A DNA stretch of 64,000 bases from Lachnospiraceae bacterium (GTDB lineage: Bacteria; Bacillota; Clostridia; Lachnospirales; Lachnospiraceae): positions 29,625 to 93,624 of the forward strand of contig JAFTWX010000099.1 in assembly GCA_017465095.1 (NCBI GenBank). The letters run 5' to 3'. The notes beneath the pieces are model-generated. The model saw only the letters and a list, made by a program, of their open reading frames with translations. It had not been told where the DNA came from and did not search any database. Positions 52,101 through 59,004 of this stretch are shown here, piece after piece. The translations under genes were made by a program, and so were the position numbers. Position 1 is the stretch's first letter, and the number at the start of each line of letters is the position of its first letter.

Positions 52101-52175
52101 AAGAAATCGCTGAAAACATATAAGAAATTTCTTTATAAGAAGGGACTGAATAAGAAGGCGAAAATAAGAAAATAG
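46119..52175 (+). CDS. Giant secreted repeat protein with LRR C-terminal module
   Basis: A 2018-residue surface protein starting at GTG (GAGGAG 8 bases upstream; a second GTG lies at 46128). The signal peptide ends near QVRA. Residues about 180-890 hold irregular repeats around SGGTVTATGGT and SYGI, likely a beta-helix. Then come MBG-like domains (about 930-1020 and 1260-1330; GDKLTYNGSEQ, GENLTYNGTAQ), a carboxypeptidase-like domain (about 1505-1590; GYVKSSGETREKTTIELLQG), an InlB-type repeat (about 1705-1770) and a CTVCG motif. The last 190 residues are LRR_5 repeats and a basic tail closely resembling the end of the 11758-14145 protein. No LPXTG. Probably an adhesin or matrix component. 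Confidence 0.85.
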   Translation: MKSVKKRILSLIVCMAMVFGMMPTNALQVRAETKEPVAESGVSANAIIENEPVEDAVMDLDQTSPETEEDCVKSSALAEPVAAETAASDPLANPVYVGGTALRYAGDSVAGNGGGTATLYISSSDTPVLVLDNYVYEGSGYKYADGCYAGIYYADSKPMRIILGTSTSGKASENAITITAANATESYGIFVDTGYTNNLFIGGSKNDAADTLTVTGGPATTQSSGIKVTNGIKTVSNYEDIYTSVDAASTRFYVDGNFTVNAIGGTVSGEGAYSVGMDLVQGANWNESLFDKGTFNATGGEASNGKSYGIRNSVVNDATNLYFDFTGATVTATGGTGKSESYGISCTTLTVSGGTVNATGGNTEGYKFPYSYGIHCTDATLSGGTVNATGGKASYEGAEGGQFRSNAYGIFADTSLTVSGAMVTATGGTSGEIVSGSDSQYSYGCYCNNITVSSGSLTATGADMLWECSSHRVKESYGIRGGITATGGTVTATGGNTINGYCYGIYASGDCSFSGAAKVTAKTNDVATDDYIYGLYVANSKTITVADTAEVTVAVATEPVDYESFGIYFNGTYTAEKVGYTQTGGTVNVSAVTDQRTSYGAKFYNAKISGGTLNVSNKREALYATDMTLTGGEVKGTSTGVLADKIYYEPNGVVISTLTMEGGSLIGVGGATVNTISYGVKVNTAVISGGTVTGNGGHVSSETINVTSYGTYIKTLTLSGGTVTGTGGTASSSSYGVCINSTATISNDAKLEGTGGISERDSSYGISGDTISVSDSATVTGTGGQAAEESRGIYVGEALNMSEGSSAKVTGIGGKGDSSIGLYISSDSSSLSGGTLTVEGDSSYTTESLGLYTWCYDFVLDGTIMTATGYTSAVGGSDKFVKSEAIVADADRDGLNAKTLPYGNHLVSSLSQYKYLKAGTYEGLGVEPVKRDISDAVITLGDKLTYNGSEQTMVVKSVVLGGEDLLEKGYVTVLDNTVKNAGTYTLTVTANKESNYEGKIEKEFTVARLLITPTVEVSGAPYTYLSTVESSAVTVKHGETVLVEGVDYSIDETSTYNVGENKGYVFVRCKESSNYNFSSVTSYFTVIKAENPVEVTTPLSVIRGGNNVRLAYTDNKTGFSPSYSFVGDDLGCTISAGGTLTSGDTAGTVTVCATFEGNEGYNEATRTITVTITEKKTAELAITQNDATYNYDDTTYIPNVSFALPGPQIYKTVEYEGTIWNDEAYVRSETKPTQVGEYTVYVTYETKDTIYTGSDEFVIKPKNISHVDVTLGENLTYNGTAQTKTVTRVYNSEYEFSEEEYDITDNVQTNAGNYDLKIALKGNFTGEKKVSFDIAKATPQLSDFEIPELSPVDYTGEEINVPLPTSDKSGMGKIYVQQYVKNAGEYELTFGVYSGDNYEAAEGFPYGTLVVNKVYRPITVRDAIVGINGKKINLEDRVEGEEGVTTNYRIKEETETLGCEIVSGILTSGDVAGEVTVQVTVAGNSNYLETTKEFTVTVVEVGGVAISGYVKSSGETREKTTIELLQGEVVKYRTAEVSNNPFYSIDGIAAGTYTLRVSKKDHVTYEREITIASDDLTLEDVQLVYMIGAVTATCDNFPASLTAGETLPVPDSGFVCATEPSETVLDASGTWQKKNGEDWGEVSGEIEAGATYRYKTTLKMDEENTTCTLADAVTLKVNDISWTVDYDTMQNSKETDAYVTVYSPETVGTCMVSFAAGGGSGAMSAVKGIFGEYTLPACGFTAPARNKFKAWRVDGVEKSAGETIHVTAHTVITAVWEEIPHTHIYNAGVITKASTETATGIKTYTCTVCGVTKTEVLPVLEKKAAPQGATITDAAGTAYKVTMSDAKNGTVTFTKPKSNVSGSVTVPDTVTMDGITYKITAIEANAFKNNKKITKVNIGKNVTSIGKNAFSGCKKLKTVTLGAEVATIDDKAFYKCESLTKITIPAKASKIGKSAFYGCKKLKNITIKTTMLTSKNVGSKAFKGIPKNAKVKVPKKSLKTYKKFLYKKGLNKKAKIRK

Positions 52176-52190
52176 TAGTATGAAATGAAA

Positions 52191-52222
52191 ATGGGCTGTC
52201 TGCGGACAGCCCATCCTATTTT
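52191..52222. terminator. Terminator between the giant surface protein and the TPM gene
   Basis: ATGGGCTGTC (52191-52200) pairs with GACAGCCCAT (52205-52214), followed by a T-run on the plus strand; A-rich sequence precedes it for the opposite direction. Confidence 0.87.
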
Positions 52223-53212
52223 TTAGTTTGGTTTAACGAATTTTGTCTTTCCGTCACTGATTTTTAAAAGTCCGTTACAATACGGGCAAACTTCGCTTTG
52301 CTCCGAGTTCGGTGCTCCGCAGCTTGGACAGGTACTGTACAATACCATCGGCTCGGAGGACAATTCTTCCGGATGCTCCTTGAAATAACGATATGCAGTA
52401 TTTTTCTTCCGAACGTTTTTTAAAATGGAAATATAAAAAATACTGTAAAAGGCAAGCAACATCAACACTGCAGGTGCGCCCGGCCAGTAAATAGAAAATA
52501 CAGCCAATTCATCCATGACAGAGCGGAATGAATAGTCTATGGCATCATATAAATGCAGACCGGACATTCCCTTGTGGAAATTGTCAATTAATTTGTCAAA
52601 GGATGCATCGGATAAGCAACGGACCGTGTCATCGCCGCAATAGAAATCGTATTCAAAGTCGTAGTAGTCTTCGTTGTTATCTGTTGTATACAACAAAATC
52701 ATGGCATCTTCTTCCATGCCGATGCTGTAATAAAGTTCTTCGGAATATACCTCGATGTTCGCATAGTGGTCACGCCACTCGAAGTCATCCGTGTAGACTG
52801 TCACGGGCATTCCCGACTTTTCGTACACTTCCTGCAGCAATGCAAGAACCTGCTCTTCTTCGTCCGCAGTCAGGGCATCTGCCTGATCCACGATATAAAT
52901 CCGGTCGGCGTCGCCGCTTATCTTTTTACCAAAGTGAATAAAATTAGACGAAAAACCGGAAATCATGATAAACATATGAATTGTAACAAAAACCAGTATA
53001 AAAACAGTTGACGCATTCCATCCGCTGGTTGTACCGAAACTTCGGCTGCTGGTGTAGTAACTGTGGTATTTTCCGTGCCGGTCATAGTAAGATCTGTTGT
53101 AGCATCCGCGGAAAGGTGTCCTGGATGATCTTACGGAGCTGCCGCCCCGCGATCCGCCTCCGCTGCTGCCTCTGGATCCACCGCTTCTGGATCCGCCGCC
53201 ATGTCTTCCCAT
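52223..53212 (-). CDS. TPM-domain membrane protein with zinc ribbon
   Basis: A 329-residue protein with a Gly/Ser/Arg-rich start (GRHGGGSRSGGSRGSSGGG) and a hydrophobic segment (about 70-90). A TPM/TLP18.3-Psb32-MOLO-1 domain follows (about 104-215; IYIVDQADALTADEEEQVLALLQEVYEKSGMPVTVYT). A second membrane segment (about 245-270) and a C-terminal zinc ribbon (CPSCGAPNSEQSEVCPYCNG) complete it. TPM domains are linked to membrane-protein or photosystem repair elsewhere; the bacterial role is unclear. The frame extends to 53281, but GGGAGG lies before the ATG at 53212. Confidence 0.85.
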   Translation of the reverse strand: MGRHGGGSRSGGSRGSSGGGSRGGSSVRSSRTPFRGCYNRSYYDRHGKYHSYYTSSRSFGTTSGWNASTVFILVFVTIHMFIMISGFSSNFIHFGKKISGDADRIYIVDQADALTADEEEQVLALLQEVYEKSGMPVTVYTDDFEWRDHYANIEVYSEELYYSIGMEEDAMILLYTTDNNEDYYDFEYDFYCGDDTVRCLSDASFDKLIDNFHKGMSGLHLYDAIDYSFRSVMDELAVFSIYWPGAPAVLMLLAFYSIFYISILKNVRKKNTAYRYFKEHPEELSSEPMVLYSTCPSCGAPNSEQSEVCPYCNGLLKISDGKTKFVKPN

Positions 53213-53249
53213 AAAAATCCTCCCTTGTAAAACGAAATCATATAAGCAA

Positions 53250-53278
53250 ATTATAATATGCACTGCCCGGGGTGTAAA
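53250..53278 (-). promoter_or_regulatory. Promoter of the TPM gene
   Basis: On the minus strand TTTACA (53273-53278) and TATAAT (53250-53255) are 17 nt apart. Confidence 0.75.
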
Positions 53279-53385
53279 CAAATTTATTTTTTGATATAAT
53301 GGGACTTGCGGTTGCAGATGAAGAAACTTGTGCAGAGCACTTGTGATACGGAATCAGCATGGAGAGCCGGAGTATTTTGGTGTTT

Positions 53386-53450
53386 GTATCATTTTGTGCA
53401 TGTTTTGTGTGATATATGGTATGTATTTCCGGTATAAAAACCAATATAAT
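53386..53450 (+). promoter_or_regulatory. Operator copy 1 and promoter of the HPr-like gene
   Basis: The 23 bases 53386-53408, containing ATTTTGTGCATGTTTTGT, recur exactly at 54676-54698 before the lac/gal operon. The core is TTTTGT-N5-TTTTGT, a direct repeat with an 11-bp period. TATAAT at 53445-53450 is a perfect -10 with a poor -35 (TGTATT), as expected of an activator-dependent promoter. The next 20 bases (GATATATGGTATG against AATATATGATATG) are also similar between the two sites. Confidence 0.75.
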
Positions 53451-53503
53451 CAGTATTGTAAAGAGGTTACAACAACACACACACTTTTAAGGAGGTAATT
53501 TTT

Positions 53504-53734
53504 ATGAAAACAGTACAGATTTCTATCAACACCGTAGACAAGGTAAAATCTTTCGTCAATGCGATTACAAGATTTGAGAATGACTTTGATTTGGTTTCAG
53601 GAAGATACGTTGTGAATGCGAAGTCGATCATGGGTATTTTCAGTCTGGATATCAGAAAACCGATTTGCTTAAATATCAATACGGAAGAAAATACAGATAA
53701 GATTCTTACTGCATTATCTCCATATATGGTATAA
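53504..53734 (+). CDS. HPr-like protein lacking the active histidine (Crh-like)
   Basis: A 76-residue HPr-fold protein. Phosphocarrier HPr has His15 in an HARPA motif; here that stretch reads VDKVKSFVNAI, with Lys at position 15, so sugar phosphotransfer is not possible. The second regulatory site is kept: AKSIMGIFSL places Ser41 at the position of HPr Ser46, the target of HPr kinase. This combination recalls Bacillus Crh, a cofactor of CcpA in catabolite repression. The gene has its own promoter preceded by the operator found at the lac/gal operon, suggesting joint induction. AAGGAGG precedes the ATG. It could instead be an unrelated-function paralogue. Confidence 0.85.
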   Translation: MKTVQISINTVDKVKSFVNAITRFENDFDLVSGRYVVNAKSIMGIFSLDIRKPICLNINTEENTDKILTALSPYMV

Positions 53735-53750
53735 ATTATTCTTCACGCAG

Positions 53751-53791
53751 AAAGAGGCAGCGTATGAAATATCATACGTTGCCTCTTTTTT
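53751..53791. terminator. Bidirectional terminator between the HPr-like gene and the AraC gene
   Basis: AAAGAGGCAGCGTATGA (53751-53767) pairs with TCATACGTTGCCTCTTT (53772-53788) with one G-U pair; a T-run follows. Confidence 0.88.
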
Positions 53792-54644
53792 ATAAGTTAA
53801 TATTTTTCCGATATTCAGAAGGAGATAAACCCTTTACTTTTTTAAAAATACGGCTGAAGTATAAGGGATTTTCATACCCCACAATTTCCGCAATTTCTGT
53901 CACATTATAGGTAGAGTCGTGCAATAGGATTTCCGCGTTATAGATTCTTTTTGACAAAATATATTGCATCGGCGTGGAACCGGTACAGTGTTTGAAGTTG
54001 CGGATAAACCAACTGACACTGAAATGATTATTTTGTGCATATTCCTCAATGCTGATTTCTTCACTGTAATGCTCGTTAAAATATATCGTTGCTTTGTCAA
54101 TTTCTTCTATGACATGGGTATTGTCTGTTTTCAACGAATCTGTAAAGTATCGCTTGAGCATAATAAAAATTTGCCGCAGATACATTTCCAGCATTTCTGC
54201 ATAATTTTCTTTGCACATTTGCAATTCGTTTATCATGGAACGGAACAGATTTTTATAATCAAGACCGGAGCCACAGTAAAAAACTTTTTTATTATCTGTT
54301 ATTCCATAGGATCGCAGAATATTTGTGACATTTCCGCCGGTAAAGTGAACCCAGTAGACTTCCGTTTGATCCTCACCGTAATATTCATATTTCTGTGGTT
54401 CCTTCGGGCGATAAAGTACCATGTGACCGGCAGTTACGATTTGTTCTTTCCCGTCAAAGTGAAAATGTGCCTTTCCGGATGCTATGTAAAGTAGCTGAAA
54501 GTCACGCCTGCCCCGAGGTCTCCAGGTGGGCAATTTCGGTCTGGTATAAAGATGGTATGTTCCGCAACTTGTGACAATTAGAGGCTTTGATTTGTCCTTT
54601 ATGTCCAGTGTCGAATTGTTAAGGTAGGCATTATTTGTATACAT
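53790..54644 (-). CDS. AraC family regulator of the lac/gal operon
   Basis: A 284-residue transcription factor with an N-terminal cupin-like sugar-binding domain (about 20-150; RGRRDFQLLYIASGKAHFHFDG and the GHMVLYRPKEPQKYEYYG strand). A C-terminal pair of helix-turn-helix motifs spans about 185-284 (YAQNNHFSVSWFIRNFKHCTGSTPMQYI; then VTEIAEIVGYENPLYFSRIFKKVKGLSPSEYR). It is divergent from the symporter-lacLM-galKET operon and probably activates it on galactoside binding. The long frame to 54761 is not used: GGAGGG lies before the ATG at 54644. Its own promoter overlaps operator copy 2, pointing to autoregulation. Confidence 0.9.
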   Translation of the reverse strand: MYTNNAYLNNSTLDIKDKSKPLIVTSCGTYHLYTRPKLPTWRPRGRRDFQLLYIASGKAHFHFDGKEQIVTAGHMVLYRPKEPQKYEYYGEDQTEVYWVHFTGGNVTNILRSYGITDNKKVFYCGSGLDYKNLFRSMINELQMCKENYAEMLEMYLRQIFIMLKRYFTDSLKTDNTHVIEEIDKATIYFNEHYSEEISIEEYAQNNHFSVSWFIRNFKHCTGSTPMQYILSKRIYNAEILLHDSTYNVTEIAEIVGYENPLYFSRIFKKVKGLSPSEYRKNINL

Positions 54645-54672
54645 GAAATCCCTCCGTGACCACTTTTTGTTG

Positions 54673-54702
54673 ATTGTATCATTTTGTGCATGTTTTGTCC
54701 AA
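54673..54702 (-). promoter_or_regulatory. Promoter of the AraC regulator gene, covered by operator copy 2
   Basis: On the minus strand TTGGAC (54697-54702) and TACAAT (54673-54678) are 18 nt apart. Operator copy 2 (54676-54698) lies between and over these elements, so a bound regulator would block its own gene. Confidence 0.6.
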
Positions 54703-54749
54703 TATATGATATGGATTTGGTTTGACGGTTTTTCTATACTGATTATAAC
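54676..54749 (+). promoter_or_regulatory. Operator copy 2 and promoter of the lac/gal operon
   Basis: Operator 54676-54698 is identical over 23 bases to 53386-53408. The promoter is TTGACG (54722-54727), 16 nt, TATAAC (54744-54749). The operator ends about 23 bases before the -35, a usual distance for AraC-type activation. Confidence 0.75.
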
Positions 54750-54786
54750 AAAACAACGCAACGATGTTTAAGGAGGTACGTGAATT

Positions 54787-56148
54787 ATGGAGGAAAGGAA
54801 ATACCTGAAATGGTATAACATGGTGGGTTACGGAGCAGGAGATGTTGCAGGAAATGTAGTGTATGCATTCTTATCTTCTTTCGTAATGATTTATTTGACC
54901 AATACGGTCGGATTGAATGCAGGAATTGTCGGAACAATTATTGCAGTATCAAAAATTTTTGACGGAATTACAGATGTGTTCTTTGGAACGATGATTGATA
55001 AGACAAAGAGCAAAATGGGTAAGGCAAGGCCGTGGATGTTCTGGGGGTTCTTTGGATGTGCACTGACACTCTTCGGGGTATTTGCAATTCCTGCTGACAT
55101 AGGACAGAAAGCACAATATGCTTGGTTTTTCATCGCTTATACTTTGCTGAATGCAGTATTTTACACAGCAAATAATATCGCATATTCAGCGCTGACAGCA
55201 CTTGTAACGAAAAATAGCAGAGAGCGTGTACAGATGGGCTCTTTCCGGTTTATGTTCGCGTTTGGAACGAGTTTGCTTATCCAGACAATTACAGTCGGAG
55301 CGGTAGATGCACTTGGCGGTGGAGCAGAAGGATGGAGAGCAATTGCAATCATTTATTGTATCGTCGGAGTTATTACGAATACAATTGCTGCATTTTCTGT
55401 TAAGGAACTTCCGGAAGAAGAGCTTGACGAAGAGAATACGGATGATGAAAAGAAAGATGATAAACTCACACTTCTTCAAGCGGCCAAATTATTGTTCACA
55501 AATAAGTACTATGTTATGATTTGTGTAATCTACATTCTTCAGCAGTTGTACGGAGCAATGATAAATATCGGTATTTACTTCATGACCTATGTGCTTTGTA
55601 ATAAAAATTTATTCGGCGTATTTTCATGGGCGATTAATATACCGTTAATTATCGCACTTGTATTTACTCCGACACTGGTGACGAAGTGGAAAGGAATGTA
55701 TAGGTTAAACAAATACAGCTATATGCTTGCAACGGTTGCACGCCTTTTGGTGGTTGTTGCAGGTTATATGGGAAGTGTTCCTTTGATGCTGCTATTCACA
55801 GCAGTTGCAGCACTGGGACAGGGACCTTGGCAGGGAGATATGAATGCAGTAATTGCTTCTTGTTCAGAGTATACATATCTTAAGACCGGAAAAAGAATTG
55901 ACGGTTCCATGTACTCCTGTACATCATTAGGAGTAAAAATCGGTGGCGGTATCGGTATGGCTCTCTCAGGGTGGATGCTTGATTTGAGCGGATTTGTCAA
56001 TGGTGATGCAGCGATTCAGCCGGACAGTTGTATTCAGATGATGTACTTTATGTATCTTTGGCTCCCATTCATTTTGGATTTGCTTATCACAATTGTCCTT
56101 TCATTTATGAATGTAGAGGAGACAAACAGAAAATTAAGGGAGAGATAG
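54787..56148 (+). CDS. GPH-family galactoside:cation symporter
   Basis: A 453-residue transporter with twelve predicted membrane segments of the glycoside-pentoside-hexuronide family (LacS/MelB type). The start KWYNMVGYGAGDVAGNVVYAFLSSFVMIYLTN, the FDGITDVFFGTMIDKTKSKMGKARPWM motif and the later GPWQGDMNAVIASCSEYTYLKTGKR segment are typical. There is no C-terminal IIA domain such as that of streptococcal LacS. Position before lacL suggests lactose or another beta-galactoside as substrate. AAGGAGG precedes the ATG; lacL starts two bases after the stop. Confidence 0.9.
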   Translation: MEERKYLKWYNMVGYGAGDVAGNVVYAFLSSFVMIYLTNTVGLNAGIVGTIIAVSKIFDGITDVFFGTMIDKTKSKMGKARPWMFWGFFGCALTLFGVFAIPADIGQKAQYAWFFIAYTLLNAVFYTANNIAYSALTALVTKNSRERVQMGSFRFMFAFGTSLLIQTITVGAVDALGGGAEGWRAIAIIYCIVGVITNTIAAFSVKELPEEELDEENTDDEKKDDKLTLLQAAKLLFTNKYYVMICVIYILQQLYGAMINIGIYFMTYVLCNKNLFGVFSWAINIPLIIALVFTPTLVTKWKGMYRLNKYSYMLATVARLLVVVAGYMGSVPLMLLFTAVAALGQGPWQGDMNAVIASCSEYTYLKTGKRIDGSMYSCTSLGVKIGGGIGMALSGWMLDLSGFVNGDAAIQPDSCIQMMYFMYLWLPFILDLLITIVLSFMNVEETNRKLRER

Positions 56149-56149
56149 T

Positions 56150-58048
56150 ATGAACGCAGATATTAAATGGTTAGATAATCCGGAAGTATTCAGAGTAAAT
56201 CAGATAGACGCACATAGCGATCACGCTTATTATCTGAATTACACAGATTTGGAACAAAAGAATAATGGACTGACACAGACGTTAAACGGATGTTGGGATT
56301 TCTGCTTCAGCGCAAATGCAAAAGAAAGACCGGTAAACTTTTATGAAGAAAACTTTGATGTGAGCGAGTTTGATAAAATTATGGTTCCGGGACATATTGA
56401 AATGGCCGGCTATGACAAAATCCGTTATATCAATACGATGTATCCTTGGGAAGGAAAGAAGTACCGCAGAGGAGCTTATTCTTTGGAAAACGCCGGTGAT
56501 GGCGCAGGAATGTTCAGTGAGGCAGATTACAATCCGGTAGGTTCTTATGTGACAAGATTCGATTTGTCAGAAAATCTGCGTGGCAAACGCGTTCATATTT
56601 GTTTTGAAGGCGTAGAGCAGGCAATGTATGTATGGCTGAACGGTAAATTTGTCGGATACGCAGAAGATAGTTTCACACCGTCCGAATTTGATTTGACACC
56701 GTACATCAGAGAAAAGAGCAATGTGTTGGCGGTGGAAGTACACAAAATGAGCACTGCAGCCTTTTTGGAGGATCAGGATTTCTTCCGTTTCTTCGGAATT
56801 TTCAGAAATGTGACGCTTAAAGCAATCCCGGATACACATGTGCAGGATATGTGGATTCACCCGGTTCTGAACAAGGATAATGAAAGTGGTGTAATAACAG
56901 TAGATGTAAAAGTATCCGCGGTGAAAGAAGGTACGAAGAGTGCTAAATTTGTACTTGCGGATAAGGCCGGAAATAAAATGTTACAGGAAGAAATCACGCT
57001 GGCAGATGTTGCAGGAATGTCAGAAGGCAGCATGAAAGTGGAGGTTGATAAAGTAATTCCGTGGGATAATCATAACCCATACTTATATAGCACTTACATC
57101 GAATTATATGAAAGCGGACAGCTTGTGGAAGTAGTTCCGTACAAAGTTGGATTCCGAAGACTTGAGATTATTGACAAGGTAATGCACTTAAACGGTAAGA
57201 GATTAATTCTTGTCGGTGTGAACAGACATGAATGGAGTGCAAAGACCGGACGGGTGATCGGAGTGGAAGAAATGATTTCCGACATGAATTGTATAAAGAG
57301 AAATAACATCAATGCAGTAAGAACCTGTCATTATCCGGACCAGATTCCTTGGTACTATATGTGTGATGAAGAAGGTATTTACCTGATGTCGGAGACAAAC
57401 CTGGAAAGTCACGGCTCCTTCCAAAAATTAGGTGCCATTGAACCGTCTTGTAATGTACCGGGATCTATTCCAGAGTGGAGAGAAGCAGTAATTGACAGGG
57501 CAAGAAATAACTTCGAGACGTTCAAGAATCATACTTCTTTATTATTCTGGTCTTTAGGCAATGAGTCTTATGCCGGCGATGATATCGAAGCGATGAACAA
57601 ATATTTTAAGGATAAGAACGACGGCAGATTGGTTCATTACGAGAGCTCCTATTACAACAGAGCATATGAAGACACCATTTCCGATATGGAAAGCCGTATG
57701 TACGCAACTCCGGCGGATGTGGAAGATTATCTGACAAACAGTGCAAAGAAGCCGTATATTTTATGCGAGTTCATGCACGATATGGGTAACTCCATGGGAG
57801 GTCTTGGTTCCTACATGAAGCTGATTGATAAATACGATATATACCAGGGCGGATTTATTTGGGATTTTATCGATCAGGCAATTTTAGTAAAAGATGAAGT
57901 GACAGGAAAGGAAGTTCTTCGTTACGGCGGGGACTTCGAAGACAGACCGGCGGATTATGAGTTCTCCGCCAACGGAATTGTTTTTGCGGATAGAAGAGAA
58001 AAACCGGCAATGCAGGAAGTGAGGTATTACTATGGAAGGTACATCTAA
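56150..58048 (+). CDS. lacL: Beta-galactosidase large subunit
   Basis: A 632-residue GH2 protein equal to the first two thirds of LacZ: sugar-binding, Ig-like and TIM-barrel domains. The acid/base glutamate lies in FWSLGNESYAGD (about residue 468) and the nucleophile in ILCEFMHDMGNSMGG (about 545). Substrate-contact segments NRHEWS and RTCHYPDQ are present. The last third is supplied by the next gene, lacM. The two reading frames overlap by 17 bases, as in the lacLM genes of lactobacilli, so this is a genuine two-subunit enzyme rather than a frameshift. Confidence 0.93.
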   Translation: MNADIKWLDNPEVFRVNQIDAHSDHAYYLNYTDLEQKNNGLTQTLNGCWDFCFSANAKERPVNFYEENFDVSEFDKIMVPGHIEMAGYDKIRYINTMYPWEGKKYRRGAYSLENAGDGAGMFSEADYNPVGSYVTRFDLSENLRGKRVHICFEGVEQAMYVWLNGKFVGYAEDSFTPSEFDLTPYIREKSNVLAVEVHKMSTAAFLEDQDFFRFFGIFRNVTLKAIPDTHVQDMWIHPVLNKDNESGVITVDVKVSAVKEGTKSAKFVLADKAGNKMLQEEITLADVAGMSEGSMKVEVDKVIPWDNHNPYLYSTYIELYESGQLVEVVPYKVGFRRLEIIDKVMHLNGKRLILVGVNRHEWSAKTGRVIGVEEMISDMNCIKRNNINAVRTCHYPDQIPWYYMCDEEGIYLMSETNLESHGSFQKLGAIEPSCNVPGSIPEWREAVIDRARNNFETFKNHTSLLFWSLGNESYAGDDIEAMNKYFKDKNDGRLVHYESSYYNRAYEDTISDMESRMYATPADVEDYLTNSAKKPYILCEFMHDMGNSMGGLGSYMKLIDKYDIYQGGFIWDFIDQAILVKDEVTGKEVLRYGGDFEDRPADYEFSANGIVFADRREKPAMQEVRYYYGRYI

Positions 58049-58985
58049 AAAATTGAGAGTTGTATATGGCGATTTCACACTCGGCGTTCATGGGGAGGGG
58101 TTTGATTATATTTTCTCTTATGCCCAGGGCGGACTGGAATCACTTGTAAAAAACGGATATGAATGGCTTTACCGCTGTCCGAAACCGACATTTTGGAGAG
58201 CTCTTACCGATAATGACAGAGGAAGCAAATTTCATATCAAGAGCGGAAGCTGGCTTGCAGCAGATATGTTTATTGATTGTAAGGACGTAGAGGTGATTAC
58301 CGACGGCGTATCACAGGGAAAGCCTTGTGCACCGGAAAACAATAAATACGGCGGGGATGTGTTTGCAGATGAGGTTACCGTGAAATACACGTATGAAACA
58401 GTTACAACGCCGGCAACAACCGTAGATGTGACATACCATGTCATGGAAAAAGGGAAAATTACAGTAAATGTTTCCTACAAAGGCGTAAAGGGATTGCCAC
58501 AGCTTCCGGTATTTGGATTACGGTTTATCATGCCGACATTGGCAGATAAATATATGTATGAAGGACTGTCCGGAGAAACTTATCCGGATCGCATGGCAGG
58601 AGCGGTAAAAGGGGTGTATGAAATAGATGATTTGAGTCTGACACCTTACCTTGTACCACAGGAATGTGGTATGAGAATGGATACCGATTGGCTGGAAGTA
58701 ACAAGACACACCAGTCTTGACAACAGCAGAAAAGACAAATCGGATCAGGTTTTAAGAATCGAAAAAGAAAAAGATACATTTGCATTCTCCTGCCTTCCTT
58801 ATACAGCAAGTGAGATTGAGAATGCGATGCACCAGGAAGAACTGCCGCCGGCCAGAAGAACCGTGCTTTGTGTATATGGTGCAGTGAGAGGTGTCGGAGG
58901 TATTGACAGTTGGGGAAGTGATGTGGAATCAGCATATCATATCAGCGCAGAAGAAGATATCACATATTCCTTTGTAATTTGTTAG
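58032..58985 (+). CDS. lacM: Beta-galactosidase small subunit
   Basis: A 317-residue protein corresponding to domain 5 (Bgal_small_N superfamily) of LacZ: YGDFTLGVHGEGFDYIFSYAQGGLESLVKNG at the start, FWRALTDNDRG (the loop that completes the active site) and the C-terminal SCLPYTASEIENA with GGIDSWGSDVE. It is needed to complete the active site formed by LacL. Translation is coupled: the ATG lies 17 bases before the lacL stop, with GAGG upstream inside lacL. Confidence 0.93.
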   Translation: MEGTSKKLRVVYGDFTLGVHGEGFDYIFSYAQGGLESLVKNGYEWLYRCPKPTFWRALTDNDRGSKFHIKSGSWLAADMFIDCKDVEVITDGVSQGKPCAPENNKYGGDVFADEVTVKYTYETVTTPATTVDVTYHVMEKGKITVNVSYKGVKGLPQLPVFGLRFIMPTLADKYMYEGLSGETYPDRMAGAVKGVYEIDDLSLTPYLVPQECGMRMDTDWLEVTRHTSLDNSRKDKSDQVLRIEKEKDTFAFSCLPYTASEIENAMHQEELPPARRTVLCVYGAVRGVGGIDSWGSDVESAYHISAEEDITYSFVIC

Positions 58986-59004
58986 AAAAAAGTGAGGTAC
59001 TTAT

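Noticed and set aside
53313..53440. Short open frame of about 39 codons before the HPr-like gene
   Set aside because: It has no ribosome site, an odd Trp/Cys/His-rich product, and covers the operator and promoter region.
56150..58985. lacL and lacM as a single lacZ broken by a frameshift
   Set aside because: The second gene has its own ATG and ribosome site, both parts are full length for LacL and LacM, and the 17-base overlap is the known arrangement of two-subunit enzymes.
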